Assembly: GCA_036013505.1 (NCBI GenBank)
Contig: CP107851.1
Coordinates: 9,596,001-9,660,000 of the forward strand
Direction: 5' to 3'
Source of the DNA: Streptomyces sp. NBC_00510
GTDB taxonomy: Bacteria > Actinomycetota > Actinomycetes > Streptomycetales > Streptomycetaceae
Length of the DNA: 64,000 nucleotides
Under the pieces are notes generated by a model. The model had not been told where the DNA came from and ran no database searches. It worked only from the letters and a program-made list of their open reading frames with translations. This document shows positions 55,344 to 63,829 of this stretch, piece by piece. Each line of letters begins with the position of its first letter. Position 1 is the stretch's first letter. The position numbers and the translations under genes were made by a program.

Positions 55344-56705
55344 TCAGAACGCGAACGACTCGTGGTGGATCCGGCGGGCGGGCACACCCGCGGCGCGCAG
55401 GGCCCGTACGGCGGCCTCCGCCATGGCCGGCGGGCCGCAGAGGTAGACGTCGTGACCGGCCAGCCCGGGGACGAGGGCGGACAGCGCCTGCGCGGTCAGC
55501 GGTGAGTGGTACCGCGCGGGGTCGTCCACCACGTAGTGGACCGTGGCGCCACGCCTGTGCGCTATCGCGTCGAGTTCGCTCCGCAGGGCGAGGTCCTCCG
55601 GACGGCGTGCCCGGTAGACGAGGGTCACCTGACCGGGCAGGGTCTCGAAGAGGACCCGCAGCGGGGTGATGCCGACGCCTCCCGCCAGGAGGAGGACGCT
55701 CGAAGCGGTGCGGCGGTCCGCGGTGAAGCCGCCGTAGGGACCTTCCGCCCATACGCGGGTGCCCGGGGTGAGCCGGGCCAGGGCGCCGCTGTGGCCGCCC
55801 GCGGACTTCACGGTGATGCGCAGGTGCCGAGGGTGGGCCGGGGCGGACAGGGAGTACGGGTTGGCGGTCCACCACAGCCCGCGGGTGAGGAAGCGCCAGC
55901 GCAGGAACTGTCCCGGCACACCCGCCAGCTCGTCCAGGTGCTCACCGGTGAGGTGGACGGACACGATCCCGGGTGCCTCCGGGTGGACGGCGACGACCGT
56001 GAGCCCGTGGCGGAGCCCGCGCCGCAGCGGGACGGCGAAGCGGTACCAGGCGACCAGGACGGCGGCGCCGAGGTAGAGGGCGTACCAGGCGGCCTGGGCT
56101 GCCCGGTTCCCGACGAAGTCCGCTCCGTTGGACAGCTGGTGCCCGAAGGCGAGGAAGACCGCGAGGTAGGTGGCGAAGTGCAGGTAGTGCCAGGCCTCGT
56201 AGCTCATCCTCCGGCGGGCCGCACGCGCGGAGAGCGCGCCCGTGACGACGAACAGCAGGAATCCGGCGGTGCCCTTGAGCAGGTCCGGATAGTCCAGGAC
56301 GACTGTCGTGGTCTGAGCCAGGAAGGAGGTGTGCGAGGCCGCGGCGTAGCCCCAGACGATCAGCAGAGTGTGGGCGAGGGCCAGCGAGACGGTGCAGCGA
56401 CCGCCCCAGGCGTGCCAGCGGGCGAGCCGGTCGGTGCCGACACCGTGGTCGAGGAGGGGGACGCGGGCCATCAGGACGAGCAGGACCGCGCAGGCGTATC
56501 CGGCCAGGAGGCCGGTGATGCGGCCCGCACCGGTCAGCCACCCCGCCGGGCCGACCACCGAGGTCGTGTCGGACCACCACAGCGCCAGTACCCCCGCGGC
56601 ACCCGCCCAGATCGCGAGCGGCGCGAGCAGCGGGACGAGGCTGCGGCGCGGCCGCCGGTGGTGCAGTCCGCGACCGGTGCGGGCGGTGGTGGAGGTGGTG
56701 GCCAT
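55344..56705 (-). CDS. Ferric-reductase-like transmembrane protein with FAD/NAD(P) domain
   Basis: Membrane flavohemoprotein-like oxidoreductase of 453 residues. The N-terminal half has about six to seven helices with heme-ligand-type histidines (RWHAWGGRCTVSLALAHTLL, EAWHYLHFATYLAVFLAFGH). The C-terminal half is a ferredoxin-reductase module: FAD site NPYSLSAPAHPRH, NAD(P) site LLLAGGVGITPLRVL, and VYLCGPPAMAEA near the end. It would move electrons from NAD(P)H across the membrane. It leads the operon with FMN-binding protein (10 bp later) and ApbE. Confidence 0.92.
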   Translation of the reverse strand: MATTSTTARTGRGLHHRRPRRSLVPLLAPLAIWAGAAGVLALWWSDTTSVVGPAGWLTGAGRITGLLAGYACAVLLVLMARVPLLDHGVGTDRLARWHAWGGRCTVSLALAHTLLIVWGYAAASHTSFLAQTTTVVLDYPDLLKGTAGFLLFVVTGALSARAARRRMSYEAWHYLHFATYLAVFLAFGHQLSNGADFVGNRAAQAAWYALYLGAAVLVAWYRFAVPLRRGLRHGLTVVAVHPEAPGIVSVHLTGEHLDELAGVPGQFLRWRFLTRGLWWTANPYSLSAPAHPRHLRITVKSAGGHSGALARLTPGTRVWAEGPYGGFTADRRTASSVLLLAGGVGITPLRVLFETLPGQVTLVYRARRPEDLALRSELDAIAHRRGATVHYVVDDPARYHSPLTAQALSALVPGLAGHDVYLCGPPAMAEAAVRALRAAGVPARRIHHESFAF

Positions 56706-56754
56706 GGGGCTCCCAGGAGCGTCATCGTCGTCGGGCGCCCCAGCATCGCCACCG

Positions 56755-56815
56755 AACCTCTGTGTTTCCTCTGATCCGGGCCGCCCAGCGGGAACTCAGA
56801 GGAAACGCAGAGGTT
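56755..56815. promoter_or_regulatory. Mirrored 20-bp repeats with 11-bp direct repeats: candidate response-regulator operators
   Basis: Left arm 56755-56774 and right arm 56796-56815 are inverted copies (19 of 20 match) across 21 bp. Inside each arm CCTCTG (or CAGAGG) occurs twice at an 11-bp period (56757/56768 and 56797/56808), the spacing used by OmpR-family dimers. One arm faces the ferric-reductase operon 50 bp away, the other faces the response regulator gene 46 bp away. Confidence 0.75.
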
Positions 56816-56860
56816 CCCCGGGGCCTCCGGGGCACGTGCGCGAGGGATGCTGTACTCACC

Positions 56861-57598
56861 ATGGAAGAGAGCCGCACAGCACCCCCCGGCATGCACCGGC
56901 CCGACGGGAGCCCGGTGCGCGTCCTGGTCGTCGACGACGAGCCCGATGTCACCGACGTGCTCTCCGCCGCCCTGGCCGGAGAGGGCTGCCAGGTGCGGAC
57001 GGCCGCCGACGGGGCGTCCGCGCTCGCGACCGCCCGCGACTTCCGCCCCGACGCGGTCGTCCTGGACTGGATGCTGCCCGACGCCGACGGCCTGCACGTC
57101 CTGCGCGAGCTGCGGCGCGACGCCGACCGCGTGTGCGTGCTGTTCCTGACGGCCCGCGACGCGGTCGAGGACCGCGTCGCCGGCATCACGGCGGGCGGCG
57201 ACGACTACGTCACCAAGCCCTACAGCCTCGAGGAGGTCATCGCCCGGCTGCGCGGTCTGCTCCGCAGGGCCGGGATGACCGCCGGGACCGACGTGGACCG
57301 GCTGGTGGTCGGCGACCTCACGATGGACGAGGAGGCTCGGGAGGTCCGCCGGGCCGGCACCCTGGTCGAACTGTCCCGGACCGAGTTCGAGCTGCTGCGG
57401 TTCCTCATGCGCAATCCGCGCCGGGTGCTCTCCAAGAGCCGGATCCTCGACCGGGTCTGGGCGTACGACTTCGGTGGCCAGGCCCACGTCGTCGAGCTCT
57501 ACATCAGCTATCTGCGCAAGAAGATCGACGCGGGACGGCCCCCGATGATCCACACGGTCCGGGGCGTCGGATACGTCCTCAAGTCCGAGGCACCATGA
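56861..57598 (+). CDS. OmpR-family response regulator
   Basis: Response regulator of 245 residues. Receiver domain: VLVVDDEPDVTDVL, phospho-acceptor Asp69 (VVLDWMLPD), Thr in LFLTARD and Lys in YVTKPYSLEE. Winged-helix DNA-binding domain (about 150-240): VELSRTEFELLRFLMRNPRR and VVELYISYLRKKI. ATG 56861 is used; ATG 56891 is an alternative. It overlaps the kinase gene by 4 bp. The mirrored repeats just upstream are the expected binding site, so it probably controls itself and the flavin electron-transfer operon. Confidence 0.93.
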   Translation: MEESRTAPPGMHRPDGSPVRVLVVDDEPDVTDVLSAALAGEGCQVRTAADGASALATARDFRPDAVVLDWMLPDADGLHVLRELRRDADRVCVLFLTARDAVEDRVAGITAGGDDYVTKPYSLEEVIARLRGLLRRAGMTAGTDVDRLVVGDLTMDEEAREVRRAGTLVELSRTEFELLRFLMRNPRRVLSKSRILDRVWAYDFGGQAHVVELYISYLRKKIDAGRPPMIHTVRGVGYVLKSEAP

Positions 57599-59028
57599 GA
57601 CGGCTTCCGCTCCGCACCCTGCGGGGACAGCTCACCGCCGGGCTCCTCGTCCTGCTGGCCGTGGCGTGCGCCGCCGTGGGCGTCACCACGGTCCTCGCGC
57701 TCCAGGGCTTCCTGCTGGGACGACTGGACGAGCAGCTCACCGCCGCCGGCGGGCGCTTCGCGGCCAGCCTGGAGCACGAGAGGACGCCCGACGCGGACAA
57801 CCGCCCCGACACCCGGGGGCAGGCCGACGCGACCTTCGGTGCCCGCCTGCTGGGTGGCGACGTGACCCATGCCGCCGTGGTCGACGACGCGGCCGACCGC
57901 CCCCTGGCGCTCTCCGCCGGAGACCGACATGCCCTGACCGGCGTCCCGGTCGACGGAAGGGGACACAGCATCCGCATCGCCTCGCTCGGTGCCTACCGCG
58001 TCACGGCGGTCCGCGGCGACGACGGCGACGTCCTGCTCACCGGTCTCCCCCTGCACCCCGTGGAAGCGACGCTGCACCGCCTCGAAGCCGTGGAAGCCGT
58101 GGTCTTCGGCGCGGCGCTCCTCGCCACGGGCGTCGCCGGGACCCTGTGGGTCCGGGTCAGCCTGCGCCCCCTGCACCGGGTCACCGAGCACGCGTCCGGT
58201 GTCACCCGGCTGCCCCTGGCCAGTGGCGAGTTCGCCATGCCAACGCCCCTGCCGGACACCGACCCGCGCACCGAGGTCGGCCGGGTCGCCGCCGCGCTCA
58301 ACCACATGCTCGGGCACGTGGAGGACGCCCTGGTCCGGCGCCAAGCCGGCGAGGAACGGCTCCGGCACTTCGCCGCCGACGCCAGCCACGAACTGCGCAC
58401 CCCCGTCGCGAACATCAGGGGCCACGCCGAACTCGCCCTTCGCCACCGGGGCCCCGTCCCGGCCGGCATCCGCCACGCCCTCGAACGCATCCAGTCCGAG
58501 TCGCAGCGCATGACGCACCTCGTCGACGACCTCCTGCTCCTGGCCCGTCTCGATGCGGGACGCCCGCTCGAGCACGAACGGGTCGACCTGACCCGGCTCG
58601 TCCTCGACGCCGTCGACGACGCCCGCGCCGCGGGACCGGGCCACCGCTGGTCCCTGGACCTTCCGGAGGAGCCCGTCGTGGTGCCCGGGGACGGCCACCG
58701 TCTCCAGCAGGCCCTCGTGAACCTCCTGGCCAACGCCCGCACCCACACTCCGGCCGGTACGGAAGTGACGGTCGCCCTCGCCTCGGACGCCGACGGCGCA
58801 CGTCTCACCGTCAGCGACGACGGGCCCGGGATCCCGGCGGAACTCCAGCCCGAGGTCTTCACCCGCTTCGTCCGTGCCGACCAGGCCCGTTCACGCAGCA
58901 CGGGCAGTACCGGCCTCGGACTCGCGATCGTCCACGCGATCGTCACCGCCCACCACGGCACCGTCGAGGTCACCAGCCGCCCCGGGCACACCGCCTTCCG
59001 GGTGACGCTTCCCGTCGTGTCCGGCTGA
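57595..59028 (+). CDS. Sensor histidine kinase
   Basis: Membrane kinase of 477 residues. TM1 (about 12-35), an extracellular loop of about 120 residues (DEQLTAAGGRFAASLEHERT onward), and TM2 (about 162-185: VVFGAALLATGVAGTLWVRV). HAMP-like segment, dimerisation/phosphoacceptor H-box FAADASHELRTPVANI with His265, N-box LVNLLANARTHTP, G1 DDGPGIP and G2 GSTGLGLAIVHAI. The loop has no recognised ligand domain. Its start overlaps the response regulator stop (ATGA). Confidence 0.94.
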   Translation: MRRLPLRTLRGQLTAGLLVLLAVACAAVGVTTVLALQGFLLGRLDEQLTAAGGRFAASLEHERTPDADNRPDTRGQADATFGARLLGGDVTHAAVVDDAADRPLALSAGDRHALTGVPVDGRGHSIRIASLGAYRVTAVRGDDGDVLLTGLPLHPVEATLHRLEAVEAVVFGAALLATGVAGTLWVRVSLRPLHRVTEHASGVTRLPLASGEFAMPTPLPDTDPRTEVGRVAAALNHMLGHVEDALVRRQAGEERLRHFAADASHELRTPVANIRGHAELALRHRGPVPAGIRHALERIQSESQRMTHLVDDLLLLARLDAGRPLEHERVDLTRLVLDAVDDARAAGPGHRWSLDLPEEPVVVPGDGHRLQQALVNLLANARTHTPAGTEVTVALASDADGARLTVSDDGPGIPAELQPEVFTRFVRADQARSRSTGSTGLGLAIVHAIVTAHHGTVEVTSRPGHTAFRVTLPVVSG

Positions 59029-59063
59029 CCACCGTGTGGATCTTGCCCGCGAGCCGCGTTCGG

Positions 59064-59333
59064 TCACCTCGACTCCTGCCCGTGACCGGCGGCTCGCTCC
59101 AGCACCTCCAGCCTCCGCCGGTACTCCTCGTCGTCGATCTCGCCGCGGGCGTACCGCTCGGCCAGGAGTTCCCGCGGACTCGGGTCACGCCGGTCGGGAG
59201 CCCGGCCGGGACCGCCGTCGGCGGTGCGCCGCACCAGCACGGCCACCGCCAGGCCGACGAGGACCAGCAGCACCAGCCAGCCGAGCGACATCAGGGCCCA
59301 GCCCCAGCCGTTCATGTGGTCGTAGACAAACAT
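59064..59333 (-). CDS. SHOCT domain membrane protein
   Basis: Small protein of 89 residues. One membrane helix (about residues 12-34: LMSLGWLVLLVLVGLAVAVL) precedes a C-terminal SHOCT motif (LLAERYARGEIDDEEYRRRL). SHOCT tails mediate oligomerisation in other proteins; the role here is unknown. ATG 59333 follows GAGGAGC. It converges with the histidine kinase gene. Confidence 0.88.
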   Translation of the reverse strand: MFVYDHMNGWGWALMSLGWLVLLVLVGLAVAVLVRRTADGGPGRAPDRRDPSPRELLAERYARGEIDDEEYRRRLEVLERAAGHGQESR

Positions 59334-59490
59334 GGCGTGCTCCTCACATGGTGCGCAGCCGGTCGTCGGTGACGCCGTGGGGCGTGGCGTCGACGGCTCG
59401 CCCGTGGGTGTCGTCAAGCCGGTGGGCACCCCTGCATGCGGACGGGGCCTGCCGGCCGGCCCTCCGACCCACGACCTTCGCCGGCACGGT

Positions 59491-60168
59491 TCACCGGTGC
59501 GCGGGGGCAGGGTGGACGGTGTCGTCGGCCTTGCAACCCAGTCTCGCCTCGACGTCGACGACGCCGTCCACGCCGCGGCACAGCTCCAGGACCACCGGCA
59601 CGAGGCTGCGGCGGTCCACCACGCCCTCGAGGGTGACCTTCCCCTCGGCCACCTGGACGGTCACGGCGTCGGGCGCAAGTCCCAGGGTTTTCACCAGCAG
59701 CTCACCGGTGATCTCCTCACGGATGGCGCGGTCCCTGCGGAGGAAGACCCGCAGCAGGTCGGTGCGGCTGACCACCCCGACCAGCCGGCCCGTCCCGTCG
59801 ACCACGGGCAGTCGCTTCACCCCTCGACGCTCCATCACCCGGGCCGCCTCGACCACGGACCACTCCGGCCGCGCGACGGTCGGCGGACTGCTCATCAGCC
59901 CCTCCGCGGTCGTGGCGGCGATGCGGGAACGCTCGCCCGGGCGCGGGTGCCGGGCGGGCAGCAGGCCGGCCGGGTCCGGCAGCCCCGCCTCCTTGCGCAG
60001 CAAGTCGGCCTCCGACACCACGCCCACCGGGCGGTCCCCTTCGTCCACGACGGGGACGGCGGTGACGTCGTGTTCCGCGAGCAGCCTCGCGATCTCCTTG
60101 AACGACGTGTCCGGCCGTACCGATACGACCGCCTTGGTCATCAGATCGCCGACGTTGCGGTGGTACAT
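59491..60168 (-). CDS. CBS-pair and BON domain protein
   Basis: Third paralogue of this type, 225 residues. CBS1: VGDLMTKAVVSVRPDTSFKE and VVDEGDRPVGVVSEADLL. CBS2: GLMSSPPTVARPEWSVVEAA and RLPVVDGTGRLVGVVSRTDL. BON: VTVQVAEGKVTLEGVVDRRS. ATG 60168 follows GAGGCGGGG. It is divergent from the universal stress protein at 60374, with a shared palindrome between. Confidence 0.93.
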   Translation of the reverse strand: MYHRNVGDLMTKAVVSVRPDTSFKEIARLLAEHDVTAVPVVDEGDRPVGVVSEADLLRKEAGLPDPAGLLPARHPRPGERSRIAATTAEGLMSSPPTVARPEWSVVEAARVMERRGVKRLPVVDGTGRLVGVVSRTDLLRVFLRRDRAIREEITGELLVKTLGLAPDAVTVQVAEGKVTLEGVVDRRSLVPVVLELCRGVDGVVDVEARLGCKADDTVHPAPAHR

Positions 60169-60285
60169 CGTCCCCGCCTCCCTGCGCGGTTGGTCCTGTA
60201 CGGTCCGGTCCCACTGTCGGTCGCGTCCACCGGGGCCCGACATGGGCCGGTGGGGTCACCGCCACGGCCGGGTGTCCCTCCGGAC

Positions 60286-60299
60286 GGGCCGAGCGGCCC
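60286..60299. promoter_or_regulatory. DevR-like palindrome in the CBS/USP divergent region
   Basis: GGGCC-GAGC-GGCCC, perfect arms, 75 bp before the USP ATG and 118 bp from the CBS ATG. A bulged repeat around GGCCC-GACAT-GGGCC lies nearer the CBS gene (about 60234-60250). Confidence 0.4.
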
Positions 60300-60373
60300 A
60301 TGGGCGTACCGGTCCGCGCCCGGCAGTGTCGGCGGCAACACGGCGACCACAGCATCGAGAGGCGGTGGAGGTC

Positions 60374-61255
60374 ATGGCGCTTCCCCTGGTCGTGGGAACC
60401 GACGGCTCGGACTCCGCCCTGGAAGCGGTCGACTGGGCCGCGGACGAGGCATCAGTGCGCGGCCTTCCGCTGCGGATCGTCCACGCCTCCTTGTGGGAGC
60501 GGTACGAGGGACGGGCACTCGCCTCCACCCGGAAACCCACCGAGGAGCAGGAGCTCACCCGGCAGATCGCCGAGTCCGCGGCGGAACGGGCCCGCTTGCG
60601 CCGTCCGGGCCTGGAGGTCTCGGCAGAGGTACTGGCGGAGGACACCACGTACGGACTGCTGCGCGAGGGGACCCGTGCCAGCGCACTCGTGGTGGGCCAC
60701 CGCGGCCGCGGCGAGATGGCGGGCCTGCTGCTGGGCTCCGTCGGCCTGACCCTCGCCGGCCGTGCGGAGTGCCCGGTGGTCGTGGTGCGGGGTGACCGCG
60801 ACGAAAGCGGAGCCCGCGACGGCGAGCACTGGATCGTGCTCGGCGTGGGCCCGGACGAGAACTCCGTCGCGGCCGTGGAATTCGCCTTCTCCGAGGCCGA
60901 GTTGCATGGCTGCGGGGTGCGGGCGGTCCATGCCTGGCGGATGGTTCTGGGCGAGGGAGCCGAGTGGATCGGCTACGAGGACGAAGCCGTCACGGCACAC
61001 CGGCGCCGCGCCGAGGAGCACCTCGACCAGGCCCTGCGCGCCGCGGCGGCCGCCCACCCAGGGGTTCGCCACCGCCGGCACACGGGCGAGGGGCATGCCC
61101 GCAAGGTCCTGCTCGAGACACTGGACGACGCCGACCTGCTGGTCGTCGGCGCCCGCCGCCGCGACAGTGCGTTCGGGCTTCAACTGGGCCCCGTCAACCA
61201 CGCGATGCTCCACCACGCCCCGTGCCCGGTCGCCGTCGTCCCTCAGCCCGTGTGA
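60374..61255 (+). CDS. Tandem universal stress protein
   Basis: UspA-type protein of 293 residues, two domains. Domain 1 (1-145): VVGTDGSDSALEAVDWAADE and the ATP motif GHRGRGEMAGLLLGSVGLTL. Domain 2 (155-293): VLGVGPDENSVAAVEFAFSE and VGARRRDSAFGLQLGPVNHA, where the ATP motif is degenerate, as in the paralogue at 50523. ATG 60374 follows GGTGGAGG. It leads into the GH65 gene 113 bp downstream. Confidence 0.93.
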   Translation: MALPLVVGTDGSDSALEAVDWAADEASVRGLPLRIVHASLWERYEGRALASTRKPTEEQELTRQIAESAAERARLRRPGLEVSAEVLAEDTTYGLLREGTRASALVVGHRGRGEMAGLLLGSVGLTLAGRAECPVVVVRGDRDESGARDGEHWIVLGVGPDENSVAAVEFAFSEAELHGCGVRAVHAWRMVLGEGAEWIGYEDEAVTAHRRRAEEHLDQALRAAAAAHPGVRHRRHTGEGHARKVLLETLDDADLLVVGARRRDSAFGLQLGPVNHAMLHHAPCPVAVVPQPV

Positions 61256-61368
61256 CCTGCGCGTGCCGCCGTCCCGCTCCTCGGGCGGGCCCGGTGCATC
61301 CAGGGGAGACTGGACGGGAAGGCCCTGCCGAACCGTCCCGTGCCGCCGGATCCCGGAGAGGGGAGACG

Positions 61369-63768
61369 ATGGGGGAGTGGACCTGGTCGTACGAGGGGTA
61401 CGACCCCGCCCAGGAGCGCCTGCGCGAGGCGCTGTGCACCCTGGGCAACGGCTACTTCGCCACCCGCGGCGCCGCCCCGGAGACCGTGGCCGGCCCCCAC
61501 CACTACCCCGGCACCTACGCCGCCGGCTGCTACAACCGGCTCCACTCCACCGTCGCCGGGCGGAAAGTGCAGAACGAGGACCTGGTCAACCTGCCGAACT
61601 GGCTGCCCCTGCGGTTCAGGCTCGGGGACGGCGGGGCCTGGTTCACCCCCGACGACGGTTCGCTGCTGGAGCACCGGCAGGACCTCGACCTCCAACGGGC
61701 CACCCTGACGCGGGCGTTCCGGCTGCGTGACCCGCGCGGGCGGATCCTCGCCGTCGAGCAGACCCGGCTGGTGCACATGCACGACCCGCACCTCGCCGCA
61801 CTGCGCACCGTCTTCCGCGCGGAGGGCGACTGGTCCGCGGACCTGGAGGTCGAGTCCGCGCTCGACGGCGACGTCGGCAACGCGGGGGTCGCCCGCTACC
61901 GGGACCTGAACGGCCGTCACCTCACCCGGACGCACACCGGGACCTCCGAACCGGACACGGTCTGGCTGCGGTGCCGTACGAGCGCCTCCGACATCGGCAT
62001 CGCGCTCGCCGTCCGTACACGCGCCATGACGCATCCGGCGGCCGCCCGCTCACTGGAGGCGGGGGAGCGCGCCGCGGTCCACCGGCTGACCGTCCCGGTC
62101 GCGCCGGACCGGCCGGCCGTCGTCGAGAAGACCGTGGCCCTGCACACCACCCGGGACCCGGCGATCAGTGACCCGCTGCACGCCGCCCTCGACCGCGTCG
62201 AACGGGCCCCGGACTTCGCCGGCCTCCTCGCCACGCACGCCGCCGCCTGGGCGCGGCTGTGGCGCCGCGCAGGCCTGGACGTATCCGGCGACGCCGGACG
62301 GATCCTGCGGCTGCACACCTTCCACGTCCTGCAGACCCTCTCCCCGCACACCGCCGGGCTGGACGTGGGCGTGCCCGCCAGGGGACTGCACGGAGAGGCC
62401 TACCGCGGACACGTCTTCTGGGACGAGCTCTTCGTCCTGCCCTACCTCGACCTGCACTTCCCCGAGGTGTCCCGGGGGCTGCTGGAGTACCGCCACCGCC
62501 GTCTGGAGGAGGCGTGCCGGGCGGCGGAACAGGCCGGGTGCACGGGAGCGATGTACCCGTGGCAGAGCGGCAGCGACGGACGCGAGGAGACCCAGACCCT
62601 CCACCTCAACCCGCGCTCGGGACGCTGGCTGCCGGACCACACCCGGCTCCAGCACCACGTCGGCTCCGCCGTGGCCTACAACATCTGGCGGTACGGCCAG
62701 GCCACCGGCGACACGGAGTTCCTGTACACCAAGGGCGCCGAGATGCTGTTGCAGATCGCGCGCTTCTGGGCCTGCCGCGCCACCTGGGACCCCGACTGCG
62801 ACACCGGCGGCCGCTACCGCATCCGCGGCGTCGTCGGACCCGACGAGTACCACGACGCCAACCCCGGCTCCGCGACGCCCGGAGTCGACGACAACACCTA
62901 CACCAACGTCACCGCCGCCTGGGTACTGGACCGGACCCTGGAGCTGTGGCGGACCCTCCCCGCGCCGCGCCGCGACGAACTCCGCGAGCGGACGGGCCTC
63001 GGCCCGGAGGAGTCGGACCGCTGGGAGGACGTCTCGCGCAAGTTGTACGTCCCCTGGCACGCCGGCGTGATCAGCCAGTTCGCCGGCTACGACGGGCTGG
63101 AGGAACTGGACTGGGCGGGCTACCGGGCCCGGTACGGGGACATCCGCCGGCTGGACCGGATCCTGGAGGCCGAGGGGGACTCGGTCAACCGCTACCAGGC
63201 GTCCAAGCAGGCCGACGTGCTCATGCTGGGCTACCTGTTCCCTCCCACCGAACTGCACCGCCTGTTCGGGCGTCTGGGGTATCTGCTGGACGACGGTACG
63301 TGGCGGTCCACGGTCGACCACTACCTGCGGCGCACCAGCCACGGATCCACCCTCAGCGGAGTCGTGCACGCCTGGGTGCTGGCCCGGGCCCATCGGGCCG
63401 ACGCATGGTCCTGCGCGCAGGAGGCACTGCTCGGGGACGTCACCGACGTCCAGGGCGGCACCACCGAGGAAGGCATCCACCTGGGCGCCATGGCCGGCAC
63501 CCTCGACCTCGTCCAGCGCGGCCTGACGGGCCTGGAAGCCCGTGAGGACGCCCTGTGGCTCGATCCGGCGCCGCTGCCGCAGCTGTCGCGCTTCGCTTTC
63601 ACAGTCCGCTACCGCGGTCACTGGGGTGTGCGGATCCACGTCGACGGAGGCCGCATCAGCGTCGCCGTCCCCGCCTCCGCGGGGGCACCGGTCCGCATCC
63701 GCCTCGGCGGCCGGACCTGGTCCGTCCCGCCCGGTCGCTTCCGCCTGCTCGACCTGCCGGCCCGATGA
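61369..63768 (+). CDS. GH65 family disaccharide phosphorylase/hydrolase
   Basis: Cytoplasmic alpha-glucoside phosphorylase-type enzyme of 799 residues (trehalose, maltose or kojibiose class). N-terminal beta-sandwich (TLGNGYFATRGAAPETVAGP), linker, and an (alpha/alpha)6 barrel. The barrel has GHVFWDELFVLPYLDLHFPE, YPWQSGSDGREETQ, and the general acid Glu493 in VVGPDEYHD. The HGSTLSGVVHAW loop matches the phosphate-binding motif, favouring phosphorolysis. No beta-phosphoglucomutase domain or gene is adjacent, unlike many GH65 operons. ATG 61369 has GAGAGGGGAG. In this island it may mobilise stored trehalose or glycogen-derived sugar. Confidence 0.92.
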   Translation: MGEWTWSYEGYDPAQERLREALCTLGNGYFATRGAAPETVAGPHHYPGTYAAGCYNRLHSTVAGRKVQNEDLVNLPNWLPLRFRLGDGGAWFTPDDGSLLEHRQDLDLQRATLTRAFRLRDPRGRILAVEQTRLVHMHDPHLAALRTVFRAEGDWSADLEVESALDGDVGNAGVARYRDLNGRHLTRTHTGTSEPDTVWLRCRTSASDIGIALAVRTRAMTHPAAARSLEAGERAAVHRLTVPVAPDRPAVVEKTVALHTTRDPAISDPLHAALDRVERAPDFAGLLATHAAAWARLWRRAGLDVSGDAGRILRLHTFHVLQTLSPHTAGLDVGVPARGLHGEAYRGHVFWDELFVLPYLDLHFPEVSRGLLEYRHRRLEEACRAAEQAGCTGAMYPWQSGSDGREETQTLHLNPRSGRWLPDHTRLQHHVGSAVAYNIWRYGQATGDTEFLYTKGAEMLLQIARFWACRATWDPDCDTGGRYRIRGVVGPDEYHDANPGSATPGVDDNTYTNVTAAWVLDRTLELWRTLPAPRRDELRERTGLGPEESDRWEDVSRKLYVPWHAGVISQFAGYDGLEELDWAGYRARYGDIRRLDRILEAEGDSVNRYQASKQADVLMLGYLFPPTELHRLFGRLGYLLDDGTWRSTVDHYLRRTSHGSTLSGVVHAWVLARAHRADAWSCAQEALLGDVTDVQGGTTEEGIHLGAMAGTLDLVQRGLTGLEAREDALWLDPAPLPQLSRFAFTVRYRGHWGVRIHVDGGRISVAVPASAGAPVRIRLGGRTWSVPPGRFRLLDLPAR

Positions 63769-63791
63769 AATGGGTCCGCAGCGCGGGCCCT

Positions 63792-63822
63792 TTGCAGCAC
63801 AGGGCAACTGATCGACTACGAT
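63792..63822 (+). promoter_or_regulatory. Candidate promoter of the last gene
   Basis: TTGCAG (63792-63797) and TACGAT (63817-63822) at 19-bp spacing, with the ATG at 63830 only 7 bp after the -10, so the mRNA may be leaderless or nearly so. Confidence 0.4.
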
Positions 63823-63829
63823 TCGTGAC

